NCBI GenBank assembly: GCA_012719135.1
Contig: JAAYAW010000016.1
Coordinates: forward strand, 1 to 64,000
DNA: 64,000 nt
From: Chloroflexota bacterium
Lineage (GTDB): Bacteria; Chloroflexota; Anaerolineae; UBA1429
Direction of reading: 5' to 3'
In this document: positions 25,304-33,755 of the stretch, in pieces
Numbering within the stretch: the first letter of the stretch is position 1
How the letters are laid out: every line of letters starts with the position of its first letter
Notes under the pieces: model-generated
The model's database searches: none
What the model saw: only the letters and a program-made list of their open reading frames with translations
What the model was told of the DNA's origin: nothing
Made by a program: the position numbers and the translations under genes

Positions 25304-26902
25304 ATGCGCATACTGGTGACGGAGACGCTGGGCGATTCGGGGATGGCCTATCTGCGCGAGCATGCAGAGGTAGATCAGAGGCTGAGGCTGTCCCATCAAG
25401 AGTTATGCGACATCCTGCCCGAGTATGACGCCCTGATCGTCCGCAGCGCCACGACGGTAGACGACGCGCTGCTCCAGGCAGGGACCCGGCTTCGTGTGGT
25501 CGGGCGCGCCGGCACGGGGGTCGACAACATCGACGTTGAGGCGGCCACCAGGCTCGGGATTCTGGTCGTCAACGCGCCCAGCGGGAACAGCAACGCCGTG
25601 GCGGAGCATACAATCGCCCTGATCCTGGCCATGGCCCGCCAGCTGATACCCGCCGTCTGCTCGATGAAGGAGGGCAGATGGGAAAAGAGCTCGCTGCAGG
25701 GAATAGAGGTTCGCAACAAGGTCCTGGGGCTGGTCGGACTCGGCCGGATCGGGCGACTGGTGGCGTCCAAGGCCAAGGGCCTGGAGATGCGCGTCGTAGC
25801 CTATGATCCCTTCATCTCGGCCGGCGGCGCTGCCTCGATAGGCGTCGAGTTGCTGTCGCTCGACGACCTCTTGAGAACAGCCGACTTTATCTCCGTCCAC
25901 ACGCCGCTCACCCCGGCAACGCACGGCATGATCGGCATTCGCGAGCTCGCCCTTCTCAAGCCGGAAGCGTATCTGATCAATGTCGCGCGCGGAGGCCTAA
26001 TCGATGAGGCCGCCCTGCGGGAGGCGCTATCCGCTGGCCGGCTCGCCGGGGCTGCACTGGACGTCTTTGAGACGGAGCCCGTGAGAGATGCTGATTTCGT
26101 GGCTGATCGAAGGCTCATCGCCACCCCGCATCTCGGCGGCTCGACAGCCGAAGCACAGGAGAACGTCGCGCTGGACGTGGCCGAGGCAATTGTGGATTAC
26201 CTGGAGGGGCGCTTCCCCAGTTCACCTGTGAACGTCCCGTACGTGGCGCCGCAAGCTGCGGGATTCCTGAGGCCCTACGTCGATCTGGCCGAGCGCCTTG
26301 GCCGCTTCTTTATCCAGTGGCGCACGCGAATCTCCGGGCCTATCGAGCTGGTGTTTGAAGGCGAAGTCTGCGAATACGACACCAGGCTCCTCACCTCGGC
26401 GTTCCTGGCCGGCTTGTTGCACTCGGCCACGACGGAGCCCGTGAACATCGTGAATGCCCGGCACATCGCCTCTGGCGCCGGACTCGAGGTTTCAGAGATG
26501 TCCCTCTCACGGCCCGATCGTCCGACCAGTCAGATTACGGCCCGCATGGTCAATGGCCCCGAGCCCCGCGACATCTCCGGCGCACTGATCAACGGCATGC
26601 CCCACCTTGTGGGTCTCGATGGCCAACGCGTGGACTGCGTTGCACAGGGGCACATGCTCGTCGACGTGCATCATGACGTTCCCGGCATCGTCGGAAACCT
26701 GGGCCAGCTTCTGGGCTCCAATGGCGTCAACATATCCTTCGCACAGATGGGGCGCGCGCGCCGTGGTGGAGAGGCCATCATGATTCTGGGATTGGACGAG
26801 GCGCTGCCGGCCAACCTGATCCCCAGGATACTGGAGCTCTCCAACATTCACGTCGTGCGGGCGGTGGAGTTGCCCCCGTTGCCCGGATATGACGAAAACT
26901 AG
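25304..26902 (+). CDS. serA: D-3-phosphoglycerate dehydrogenase
   Basis: The 532-residue long-form SerA oxidises 3-phosphoglycerate to 3-phosphohydroxypyruvate, the first step of serine synthesis. The substrate loop VRSATTVD and GRAGTGVDNID (about residues 70-80), the NAD-binding GLVGLGRIGRL (about 146), catalytic-region NVARGGLIDEAAL (about 226) and HLGGSTAEAQENVA (about 277) are all present. An intervening ASB domain follows, and a C-terminal ACT domain (DVPGIVGNLGQLLGSNGVNI, about 460) suggests serine feedback. ATG 25304 is preferred over 25286 since the frame then begins MRILVTETLG; GGGAGG is four bases upstream. The H protein/glycine cleavage genes nearby link serine and glycine flux. 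Confidence 0.95.
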   Translation: MRILVTETLGDSGMAYLREHAEVDQRLRLSHQELCDILPEYDALIVRSATTVDDALLQAGTRLRVVGRAGTGVDNIDVEAATRLGILVVNAPSGNSNAVAEHTIALILAMARQLIPAVCSMKEGRWEKSSLQGIEVRNKVLGLVGLGRIGRLVASKAKGLEMRVVAYDPFISAGGAASIGVELLSLDDLLRTADFISVHTPLTPATHGMIGIRELALLKPEAYLINVARGGLIDEAALREALSAGRLAGAALDVFETEPVRDADFVADRRLIATPHLGGSTAEAQENVALDVAEAIVDYLEGRFPSSPVNVPYVAPQAAGFLRPYVDLAERLGRFFIQWRTRISGPIELVFEGEVCEYDTRLLTSAFLAGLLHSATTEPVNIVNARHIASGAGLEVSEMSLSRPDRPTSQITARMVNGPEPRDISGALINGMPHLVGLDGQRVDCVAQGHMLVDVHHDVPGIVGNLGQLLGSNGVNISFAQMGRARRGGEAIMILGLDEALPANLIPRILELSNIHVVRAVELPPLPGYDEN

Positions 26903-26928
26903 CAAAGGTCCGGCGAGCGGAACAAAGC

Positions 26929-26961
26929 GGCGCGGGGTGCCTGGATGAAGCGCCCCGCGCC
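26929..26961. terminator. Terminator between serA and nitroreductase
   Basis: Inverted repeat of 12 bases (26929-26940 with 26950-26961, one G-T pair, nine-base loop), followed on the plus strand by TTCTCGTTT. It serves serA and possibly the convergent nitroreductase. Confidence 0.75.
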
Positions 26962-27004
26962 TTCTCGTTTCTGTCTCGTACTCGCCGAACCGCGACCTCC
27001 GCGG

Positions 27005-27526
27005 CTACCAGCGCCCCCGGTGTACACGCTCTTCATCGTATTGGGTTCGAGGCTCCTTGGTCTCGCCGGGCACCCCCACGGGCACATAGCACAGAGGAAT
27101 CACCCCCTCAGGAATCCCCAGAATGGCGCGCGCCTCGACCACCCGTTCCTCATTGGGATAGATGCCGCACCAGACAGCACCAAGGCCCAGGGCCACGGCA
27201 GCCATCAGGAGGTTCTCTGTCGCCGCCGAGACGTCCTGGATCCAGAACGCGGGCCGATCCTCGAAGGAGAGGTCGGGCTGGCCACAGGGGATGATGACCA
27301 CAGGGGCCTCCAGGGCCATTCTGGCATGAGGGTGTGATTCGACGATCTTGCGACGCGTCTCCTCGTCACGCACCACGATAAAGTGCCAGGGCTGACGGTT
27401 ACCGGCCGAGGGTGCGGCCATGGCCGCTTTCAGCAGGAGCTCTACCTGTGCATCGGTCACGGCACCCTCAGCGAACTTGCGAATGCTCCGCCGCGCGTAC
27501 ATCGCGTCCAGTACAGAACTGAGCAT
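27005..27526 (-). CDS. Nitroreductase family FMN protein
   Basis: A 173-residue protein of the NADH oxidase/nitroreductase fold. YARRSIRKFAEG (about residue 9) is the FMN-phosphate Arg region, AAMAAPSAGNRQPWHF (about 33) the central FMN loop, and GLGAVWCGIYP (about 122) the second FMN-binding region. It would reduce nitroaromatics, quinones or flavins with NAD(P)H as a dimer; physiological substrate unknown. ATG 27526 has AGGAGG upstream; a longer frame from 27610 is discarded. Confidence 0.88.
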   Translation of the reverse strand: MLSSVLDAMYARRSIRKFAEGAVTDAQVELLLKAAMAAPSAGNRQPWHFIVVRDEETRRKIVESHPHARMALEAPVVIIPCGQPDLSFEDRPAFWIQDVSAATENLLMAAVALGLGAVWCGIYPNEERVVEARAILGIPEGVIPLCYVPVGVPGETKEPRTQYDEERVHRGRW

Positions 27527-27639
27527 GACGATCCTCCTACCATCACCGGCTGGGAACACCTTGACGGGGTCAGGATAGCCGGAGCCCATTCTGGCTGTCA
27601 ACCCACCCACTGGAGGGCAAGCAGCGGACCGGTAATAGC

Positions 27640-27670
27640 AAAGGACGGACCCATAATGGGACCGTCCTTT
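27640..27670 (-). terminator. Terminator after tRNA-Glu
   Basis: An inverted repeat of 14 positions with one mismatch and a three-base loop (27640-27653 with 27657-27670) lies seven bases past the encoded CCA on the tRNA strand. Confidence 0.65.
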
Positions 27671-27676
27671 GGATTC

Positions 27677-27753
27677 TGGTACCGCATGAGGGATTCGAAC
27701 CCTCGATCTCCGCCTTGAGAGGGCGGTGTCCTAGGCCACTAGACGAATGCGGC
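27677..27753 (-). tRNA. tRNA-Glu (anticodon CTC)
   Basis: On the minus strand the cloverleaf shows acceptor GCCGCAT/ATGCGGT (one G-T pair), anticodon stem CCGCC/GGCGG with loop CTCTCAA (anticodon CTC) and T-loop TTCGAAT. CCA is encoded. It reads GAG glutamate codons. Confidence 0.93.
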
Positions 27754-27919
27754 TCACGATGGGCCATATTGTACACAGAAGGCCGCTACTGTCAAAACCG
27801 GAAAAGGCCTCCCGGCGGGCACTGACTGCCGAACAGCCCGCCTTTGAGCTGAGCCAGTATGCCTGTATCCTGAGGTCAGAGCGGCACATGGAATCACCCG
27901 CTCTCCGAAGACGCGTTCC

Positions 27920-27948
27920 TTGCCAATCTTGAGCAGAGGACTTATCAT
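27920..27948 (+). promoter_or_regulatory. Promoter for radical SAM-HIT operon
   Basis: TTGCCA (27920-27925), 17-base spacer, TATCAT (27943-27948). It should drive the three coupled genes up to 31147. Confidence 0.55.
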
Positions 27949-27987
27949 TTCACCATCCCATCCCAATGGCCCTGCCGCGATGCAGGC

Positions 27988-29865
27988 ATGGCGCCAAGGA
28001 GCAGCGTGCCGATAGACTCCGAGATCCTGGAAAGCCTTCTGAACCGCGTTCAAAAGCCCGGCCGATATGTGGGCGGTGAATGGAATGCCATCACCAAGGA
28101 CTGGGCGAATGTAGAGGTCAGTATCGCCCTCGCCTATCCAGACGTCTATGAGGTTGGCATGTCCAACCTGGGGTTGGCGATCCTATACGACATCGTCAAT
28201 CGCCAGCAGGCTATGGTTGCGGAACGGGTGTACGCACCCTGGGTGGACATGGAAGGCGCGCTGCGCCAGGCAGGACTCCCGCTGTATTCGCTCGAGACTC
28301 GGCGACATCTAGTCGACTTCGATGTTCTGGGGTTCACCCTTCAGACTGAGCTCACCTACACCAACGTGCTCAACATGCTGGATCTCGCGCTAATCCCTCT
28401 GCGGTCCGCGGAGCGGCCTGAGACGATGCCCCTTGTCATTGCGGGCGGGAGCTGCGCATACAACCCCGAACCAATGGCCAGGTTCATCGACCTGTTTGCG
28501 CTCGGCGAGGGGGAGGAGTTGGTGGTAGACCTGCTGGCGGCGGTATCGACTTGGAAGCGCACCGGGCGCCGCGAAGGTCGCCATGGGCTTCTCAAGTCCA
28601 TGGCACAAATACCGGGCGTCTATGTGCCATCGCTCTATACCGTGAGCTACGCCTCTACCGGAGAGATTGGCCGGATCTCGCCAGAGCAGGGTGCACCGTC
28701 ACGAGTTCGGAAGCGAATCATGGCCACGCTGGCCCCCACGCCTCGCGCGCCGCTCCTGCCGAACATCAGTGCCATCCACGATCGCGCTGCGGTGGAGATA
28801 CAGCGTGGCTGCAGCCGAGGTTGCCGGTTCTGCCAGGCCGGCATGATCTACAGGCCCATCCGCGAGCGCCCGGTGGGAGAGGTTCTCGAGGATGTGGACG
28901 CGATCATCGCAAACACGGGCTACGACGAGGTCGGCCTGGTATCACTGAGCAGCAGCGATCACTCCGGGATCAGCGAGATCGTGCGCAGCCTGGTGGAGAG
29001 GTACGCGGAAGACCGGCTCGCCATCTCATTGCCATCGCTGAGGCTAGACTCATTTTCGGTCGAGATCGCCCGGCTGATCAAACAACAGCGCAAAACCGGC
29101 TTTACCTTTGCGCCGGAGGCGGGCAGCCAGCGGCTACGCGACGTCATCAACAAGTGCGTGACGGAGCAGGACCTCCTCCGCACGGCGGAGGCGGCATTCG
29201 AGAGCGGCTGGGACCGGATCAAGCTCTACTTTATGCTCGGCCTGCCTACAGAGACAGACGAAGACGCTCAGGAGATTGCGCGGCTGATTCGCGAGGTCCG
29301 TGACATGGGGCGACGCGTGCGCGGTAAGCGCGTGGAAATCAGCGCATCGGTTGCGACCTTTGTTCCCAAACCACACACGCCCTTCCAGTGGCAGCCCCTG
29401 GCCCAGAGGGAAGAGGTGGAGGCCCGGCAACAGCTCATCGTGAAGGCGGTGCAGAGCGCGAGAATCCACGTGAGCTATTCGGACTGGGAGTCCACCTGGC
29501 TCGAGGCGCTGCTGAGTCGGGGCGACCGGCGGACTGGAGAGGTGATCGAGCGGGCCTGGAGAAAAGGCGCTCGTTTCGACGCATGGAGCGAGTGTTTCCG
29601 CCCGCCGGTCTGGTACGCTGCCGTCGAGGACGCGGGCCTGGACGCAGGCTGGTATCTCCACCGCGAGCGTGGGCAGCATGAAGTGCTGCCCTGGCAGGCC
29701 ATCGACGTCGGTGTATCCGACGCGTTCCTGTGGAACGAGTATGAGCGCGCGCTGGCCGGCTCCCTCTCACCGGACTGTCGCGAACACTGCTACGACTGCG
29801 GCATCCTGGTGGCCTTTGGCGCAGAGCGTGACTCCTTCGAGAGCGCGATCTGGGGGTGCCCGTGA
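27988..29865 (+). CDS. TIGR03960-type B12-binding-like radical SAM protein
   Basis: The 625-residue protein has an N-terminal Rossmann-like domain of the B12-binding type (PDVYEVGMSNLGLAILY, GGSCAYNPEPMA; residues about 50-170) without the DxHxxG cobalamin-ligand motif. A radical SAM domain follows with CSRGCRFC (C-x3-C-x2-C, about residue 272) and SLSSSDHSGI, and TFAPEAGSQRLRDVINK (about 372). YDCGILVAFG ends it. The family is conserved in Clostridia and Chloroflexota next to DUF2344 proteins; its reaction is not established. GTG 28006 is an alternative start with a better ribosome site (AAGGAG at 27996). It overlaps the partner gene by four bases. Confidence 0.88.
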   Translation: MAPRSSVPIDSEILESLLNRVQKPGRYVGGEWNAITKDWANVEVSIALAYPDVYEVGMSNLGLAILYDIVNRQQAMVAERVYAPWVDMEGALRQAGLPLYSLETRRHLVDFDVLGFTLQTELTYTNVLNMLDLALIPLRSAERPETMPLVIAGGSCAYNPEPMARFIDLFALGEGEELVVDLLAAVSTWKRTGRREGRHGLLKSMAQIPGVYVPSLYTVSYASTGEIGRISPEQGAPSRVRKRIMATLAPTPRAPLLPNISAIHDRAAVEIQRGCSRGCRFCQAGMIYRPIRERPVGEVLEDVDAIIANTGYDEVGLVSLSSSDHSGISEIVRSLVERYAEDRLAISLPSLRLDSFSVEIARLIKQQRKTGFTFAPEAGSQRLRDVINKCVTEQDLLRTAEAAFESGWDRIKLYFMLGLPTETDEDAQEIARLIREVRDMGRRVRGKRVEISASVATFVPKPHTPFQWQPLAQREEVEARQQLIVKAVQSARIHVSYSDWESTWLEALLSRGDRRTGEVIERAWRKGARFDAWSECFRPPVWYAAVEDAGLDAGWYLHRERGQHEVLPWQAIDVGVSDAFLWNEYERALAGSLSPDCREHCYDCGILVAFGAERDSFESAIWGCP

Positions 29866-30572
29866 CGGCAACGGCTGATACAGCACTGCGTGTTCGAGTT
29901 CACCATGCCATCGGAGAGCCGCTGTGCTACACCTCCGTGCTGGACATGGGCAGGCACTGGGAGCGGCTCCTTCGACGGGCCCGCATCCCTCTGGCCTACT
30001 CACAGGGCTACCATCCTCACCCGCGCATTCTGTTCGCCGCCCCCCTGCCGGTAGGCTACCGCGCGACCGACGAACTGCTGGATATCGTGCTGGACCGGCC
30101 GCACAGCCCGGCCGGAGTGCGTGCCCTGCTTCTTGCACAGAGCCCGCGCGGGCTCGAGATCAATGAGGTAGAGGCCGTCGCCCCGGATGCGCCCGTCCTC
30201 CAGTCCCTCATCAGCGATGCCCGCTACACGATCGAGCTTTGGAGCCCGGCATCGGAGGAGGACATCCGCGGGGCACTGGCCGCCTTTGAGAGCCAGACCG
30301 AAGTTGTGCGCACGCGTGAGCGCAAGGGCCGGCTTCAGGAATACAACCTCCGGGAGTTGTTCTCCTCGCTCGCGTATGCCCATCCCGAGCACCTACCGCT
30401 GGAGACCGAGCCCCGCGTGCACCAGCATGTTCTGGAGGCGATCGCGCGGTGCGGCTCCCGTGGATCGGGCCGGCCAGAGGAGTTGATCGACGCCCTGGGC
30501 GTTCCGTATCGCTCCTATCGCATCACCCGCACGGGCCTCATCTGGTCATCGGACAAGGAGGGTGCCGCATGA
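29862..30572 (+). CDS. TIGR03936/DUF2344 radical SAM-associated protein
   Basis: The 236-residue protein begins RVRVHHAIGEPLCYTSVLDMGRHW-like in short and contains RIPLAYSQGYHPHPRI (about residue 42) with FAAPLPVGYRATDE, the hallmark of TIGR03936. In other bacteria this domain is often fused behind the TIGR03960 radical SAM protein; here it is a separate, translationally coupled gene (GTGA overlap at 29862). No catalytic motif of its own is visible, so a partner or substrate-handling role is likely. GTG 29856 is an alternative start. Confidence 0.87.
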   Translation: MTATADTALRVRVHHAIGEPLCYTSVLDMGRHWERLLRRARIPLAYSQGYHPHPRILFAAPLPVGYRATDELLDIVLDRPHSPAGVRALLLAQSPRGLEINEVEAVAPDAPVLQSLISDARYTIELWSPASEEDIRGALAAFESQTEVVRTRERKGRLQEYNLRELFSSLAYAHPEHLPLETEPRVHQHVLEAIARCGSRGSGRPEELIDALGVPYRSYRITRTGLIWSSDKEGAA

Positions 30573-31147
30573 AGCAACTCTGGTCGCCCTGGCGGATCGA
30601 CTACATTCGCGGAGACAAGCCCTCCGGCTGTGTGTTCTGCGGCGCCCCCCTTCTGGAGGGCTCGGAACAGAACCTCGTGCTCTTTCGCGGCGAGCATGCT
30701 TACGTGATGATGAACCGCTACCCGTACACGAACGGCCACCTAATGGTCATCCCGTACGCGCATGTGGCGATGCTCACTGACCTTCCTTCGTGCACGCAGA
30801 TAGAGATGCTCCAGGAAGTAAACATGTGCATTGAGGTCCTGCGGGAGGTGATGAGTCCCCAAGGCTACAATGTCGGCCTCAACCTGGGTGCATCCGCCGG
30901 CGCAGGGATTCGAGATCACCTCCACTTTCATGTCGTGCCGCGCTGGATCGGGGATACGAACTTCATGGCAGTCATCGGCGAGACGGCCGTGATCGTCCAG
31001 GATCTCATCCAATGCTTTGGCCAGCTCCGCAAGGCCTTTGACGCGCGCTGCATCTTTGGCGAGGACGAGGAATTCCGTCCCCGGCGGGGAGACCCCACCG
31101 GTTCCGCCAGCGAAGGAGGAGGGACCAATTCCGGCCCGCAGAGTTGA
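30569..31147 (+). CDS. HIT family nucleotide hydrolase/phosphorylase (Ap4A-type)
   Basis: A 192-residue HIT protein. WSPWRIDYIRG and the zinc CVFC pair (residues about 20-24) open it, MNRYPYTNGHLMVIP (about 48) is typical of Ap4A phosphorylase-like HIT enzymes, and the catalytic triad HLHFHVVPRW lies near residue 115. It acts on dinucleoside polyphosphates or adenylylated compounds in the cytosol. ATG 30569 overlaps the upstream stop (ATGA). The last 30 residues are Ser/Gly-rich, and the stop codon overlaps the -35 box of the cobalamin-riboswitch promoter. Confidence 0.9.
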   Translation: MKQLWSPWRIDYIRGDKPSGCVFCGAPLLEGSEQNLVLFRGEHAYVMMNRYPYTNGHLMVIPYAHVAMLTDLPSCTQIEMLQEVNMCIEVLREVMSPQGYNVGLNLGASAGAGIRDHLHFHVVPRWIGDTNFMAVIGETAVIVQDLIQCFGQLRKAFDARCIFGEDEEFRPRRGDPTGSASEGGGTNSGPQS

Positions 31148-31171
31148 CTCGGCGCACGCGGCGCCTATAAT
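31144..31171 (+). promoter_or_regulatory. Promoter of the cobalamin-riboswitch operon
   Basis: TTGACT (31144-31149), 16-base spacer, perfect TATAAT (31166-31171). The -35 box overlaps the HIT gene stop codon (31145-31147). Start point near 31178, just ahead of the aptamer. Confidence 0.72.
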
Positions 31172-31196
31172 GGCAGAGTCGGTTAGGAAGCTGAAC

Positions 31197-31314
31197 GATC
31201 GAGGTGCCCTGAAGCCCGGAAGCCAGGGGCACAATGGGGGAAGCCGGTTCGAGTCCGGCGCTGTCCCGCAACTGTAATGGCCTGAGGGCCAGAGCCAGGT
31301 TACCCGCCTCGATC
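31197..31314 (+). promoter_or_regulatory. Cobalamin (B12) riboswitch aptamer
   Basis: The conserved core GGAAGCCGGTTCGAGTCCGG and GCTGTCCCGCAACTGTAA (31239-31276) and the B12 box AGCCAGGTTACCCGCC (31293-31308) match the adenosylcobalamin-type aptamer. Stem P1 closes perfectly (31197-31204 with 31307-31314), and GTGCCCTG/CAGGGGCAC makes an inner arm. It turns down downstream genes when cobalamin is abundant; the intrinsic terminator at 31395-31429 is the expression platform. Confidence 0.95.
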
Positions 31315-31394
31315 AACGACCTGCAAACCTTCGCGGAAAGGGTGACTGTCGCCATGCCAGTTCGTCTAGTTCGTTTTACATCGCGTCCGAACCT

Positions 31395-31436
31395 GGAGGG
31401 AAAGGCCTCGCATTTGGCCAGCCCCTCCTTTTCTTT
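31395..31436 (+). terminator. Riboswitch expression-platform terminator
   Basis: GGAGGG...GGCC (31395-31407) pairs with GGCC...CCCTCC (31416-31428), followed by TTTTCTTT. It lies between the B12 aptamer and ATG 31465, so the riboswitch acts by transcription attenuation and any start codon before it is excluded. Confidence 0.78.
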
Positions 31437-31464
31437 GCCGGAGGCCGAGCCGGACCGGGTTCTG

Positions 31465-33753
31465 ATGCCTCCCCCCGCTGCACGCAATCCCCGCCCATTG
31501 CCGGCGCGGCTCAGCAGGCTGCCCGTCTGCCTATCGATCGCCCTGTTGCTGCTTTGCTTGGCCGCGTGGGCGCCGTTAATACGCGCCCAGGCTGATGGGC
31601 CGCATGCCGACACAATCGCGGCCACTGTTGACTATCTCAGACAGCAGGTCACGCCTGAGGGAGGGCTCGATGCCTTTGGCAGCGGAGCGGACCCCTCCAC
31701 GACGGCGAGGGCCATCATCGCGCTCGGCACCGCTGGGATCGATCCGGTGGTTCTGTCGCATCCAGAGTCAGGCCTAGCGCCCCTCGACTACCTGGTGAGC
31801 ACACTCGTCACGTACACTCACGAAAGCCCCTTTGAGGATAGTGAGCACCTGTTCCCGGGGAACGCCGGCCTGGCGCTGGCTGCCCTGGCGAGCGCCGACC
31901 TGAGACCCGCTCCATCGACAGGAGTGGATCTGGTAGAGCAACTGGAGGCGACGCTGCGCCCGACAGGCGCCTACAGCACAACTGCAGCCTCGGGATTCAC
32001 CACTGGGGAAGCCCTGGCCTCCAACCAGGCTTGGGCGATGCTCGGGCTCGCCATGGCCGGTCGCCCCGTGCCCGCCACAGCCGCCAGCTACCTCATCGGC
32101 CTGCAGGAACCATCCGGAGGCTGGCAGGATAGCGATCCCGACACCACGGGCTTGGCCGTCGTCGCCCTCATGTCCACGGGCCATGTCGCACCCACCGATC
32201 CGGCGATCTCCCGTGCGCGCGACATGCTCTGGAGCACGCAGTTGTCGGGCGGAGGATGGCGTCCGGCCTGGGATACTGAGCCGATCAACGTGGATAGCAC
32301 GGCCTGGGCCATCCAGGCGATGCTCGCCTGCGGCCATCAACTGCCGCTCGCCTCGCACCGAACCACTCTGGCCGCGGACGAGGCGCTGAGCGCGGCCCAG
32401 CTCCCCAATGGCAGCCTGGGAGGCGAGTTCGCGAGCGCCTACAGCACCGCAGAGGGAATCCTAGGCCTATCGGGGGTACCCTTCTACCTAACGCCGGCGC
32501 TGAGAGTAGAACGCGGTCTGGCCTGGCTCGCCGAGCAGGTGAGCCCAGATCTTGCCGTGAGCGCGGCCGTGGACATCGCCTCAGCCCTGGCGTTCTCGGG
32601 CTATGATCCGCGCTCGCTCGATAAATCAGGGGTCGGATTGATGCACGTGATCGAGGCGCAGGCGCAGGATTATGCCGCGGCCTCGGTGGACCAGGCCGGG
32701 AAGGTCGCGGTTCTGCTCGGGCAACTGGAGCCTGCGATGGCGAGCATGAACGCGGCCGTCGCAGCCGCCATAGACGCCGCATGGGATCCCGCCGTGCAAG
32801 CCTTCGGAACCATCACGAACACCTACCATCAGGCCTATGCGATCCTGGGCCTGCACGCCCTGGGCGAGCCGGTGCCGGACGGTGCAGCGACCACGCTGCT
32901 GAGCCTTCAACAGGCCGATGGGGGCTGGAAGTACGACCTGGCCGAGGCCGAATGGAACACCACCACACCAGACAACACCGGCCTGGCTATCCAGGCGCTG
33001 ATCGCCGCCGGGCTCGACTCGGCCCACCCGGCAATCCAGGGTGCCCTCGGCTATCTGCGATCGACCCAGGACAGTGAGGGCGGGTGGTCGAACGCCAACG
33101 CAACCGCCATGGCGCTTCAGGGGCTTCGATCGGCCGGCGAAGAGCCTGGCCTCTGGCGCACACAAGCAGGATATGCCCCCGTCTTCGCCATTGCCCGTTA
33201 CGGCAAGGCCGACGGACCCGCAGTCTGGATGTGGGACTCTCCCTGGGGCGGACCCGAGGACAGCCTGCTCGCGACGGTGCAGTACATACCGGCTCTCGAC
33301 CAGAGAACACTTCTCTCGCCCCCCGTCCCCCTTGCCCCCTACAACCCTATGCCCCGTGGAGCCGATCCCGATATCCTTCTTCCGAGTACGGTGCGCTTCT
33401 GGGGTCGCGATGGCACCCTGCAAGTTCGCCTTGGAGCTGTGGGGGATTCCGATGGAGATGCCTCAGCAACCATAGCCTGGCTGCGCCCGGACATGAGCAC
33501 GTGGAGCGAAACCGTGGTGCTAGCAAGGGAAGCGGACGTCTTTGCCGCCGATATACCCGTCGATCGCGGTTGGTGCATGGTCCGCATCACGTTGCTGGAT
33601 CCTGATGGAGTCCGGAGCGGAGAGAACACCGGCCAGACGGTGACGCTTACCAGCCGCGTGCCCGTCGAGGCGTGGCTTGGTGGATCACCGGTACCCATTC
33701 CAGCACGCTGGGTACATCGGGCATGGCATCGTCGGGCCGTGGAGGCCCCGTAG
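31465..33753 (+). CDS. Exported alpha/alpha-toroid protein, transcobalamin alpha-domain-like
   Basis: A 762-residue secreted protein. Its signal peptide has a basic n-region, a hydrophobic core at about residues 21-37 and an AQA cleavage site near 43. Residues about 50-600 are prenyltransferase/squalene-cyclase-type helical repeats with Q-x3-GGW-like turns near 214, 259, 483 and 537, the fold of the transcobalamin/intrinsic-factor alpha domain. About 620-740 is a beta-rich, Ig-like region. No membrane anchor. It is the first gene after the B12 riboswitch and lies two bases ahead of the DUF4430-like gene. Catalytic Asp motifs of true cyclases are not seen, so binding is more likely than catalysis. 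Start chosen after the attenuator. Confidence 0.8.
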   Translation: MPPPAARNPRPLPARLSRLPVCLSIALLLLCLAAWAPLIRAQADGPHADTIAATVDYLRQQVTPEGGLDAFGSGADPSTTARAIIALGTAGIDPVVLSHPESGLAPLDYLVSTLVTYTHESPFEDSEHLFPGNAGLALAALASADLRPAPSTGVDLVEQLEATLRPTGAYSTTAASGFTTGEALASNQAWAMLGLAMAGRPVPATAASYLIGLQEPSGGWQDSDPDTTGLAVVALMSTGHVAPTDPAISRARDMLWSTQLSGGGWRPAWDTEPINVDSTAWAIQAMLACGHQLPLASHRTTLAADEALSAAQLPNGSLGGEFASAYSTAEGILGLSGVPFYLTPALRVERGLAWLAEQVSPDLAVSAAVDIASALAFSGYDPRSLDKSGVGLMHVIEAQAQDYAAASVDQAGKVAVLLGQLEPAMASMNAAVAAAIDAAWDPAVQAFGTITNTYHQAYAILGLHALGEPVPDGAATTLLSLQQADGGWKYDLAEAEWNTTTPDNTGLAIQALIAAGLDSAHPAIQGALGYLRSTQDSEGGWSNANATAMALQGLRSAGEEPGLWRTQAGYAPVFAIARYGKADGPAVWMWDSPWGGPEDSLLATVQYIPALDQRTLLSPPVPLAPYNPMPRGADPDILLPSTVRFWGRDGTLQVRLGAVGDSDGDASATIAWLRPDMSTWSETVVLAREADVFAADIPVDRGWCMVRITLLDPDGVRSGENTGQTVTLTSRVPVEAWLGGSPVPIPARWVHRAWHRRAVEAP

Positions 33754-33755
33754 AC

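Noticed and set aside
31234-31464. N-terminal extension of the toroid protein from 31234 or 31354
   Set aside because: The region is the B12 aptamer and its terminator; extension would also bury the signal peptide 78 residues in.
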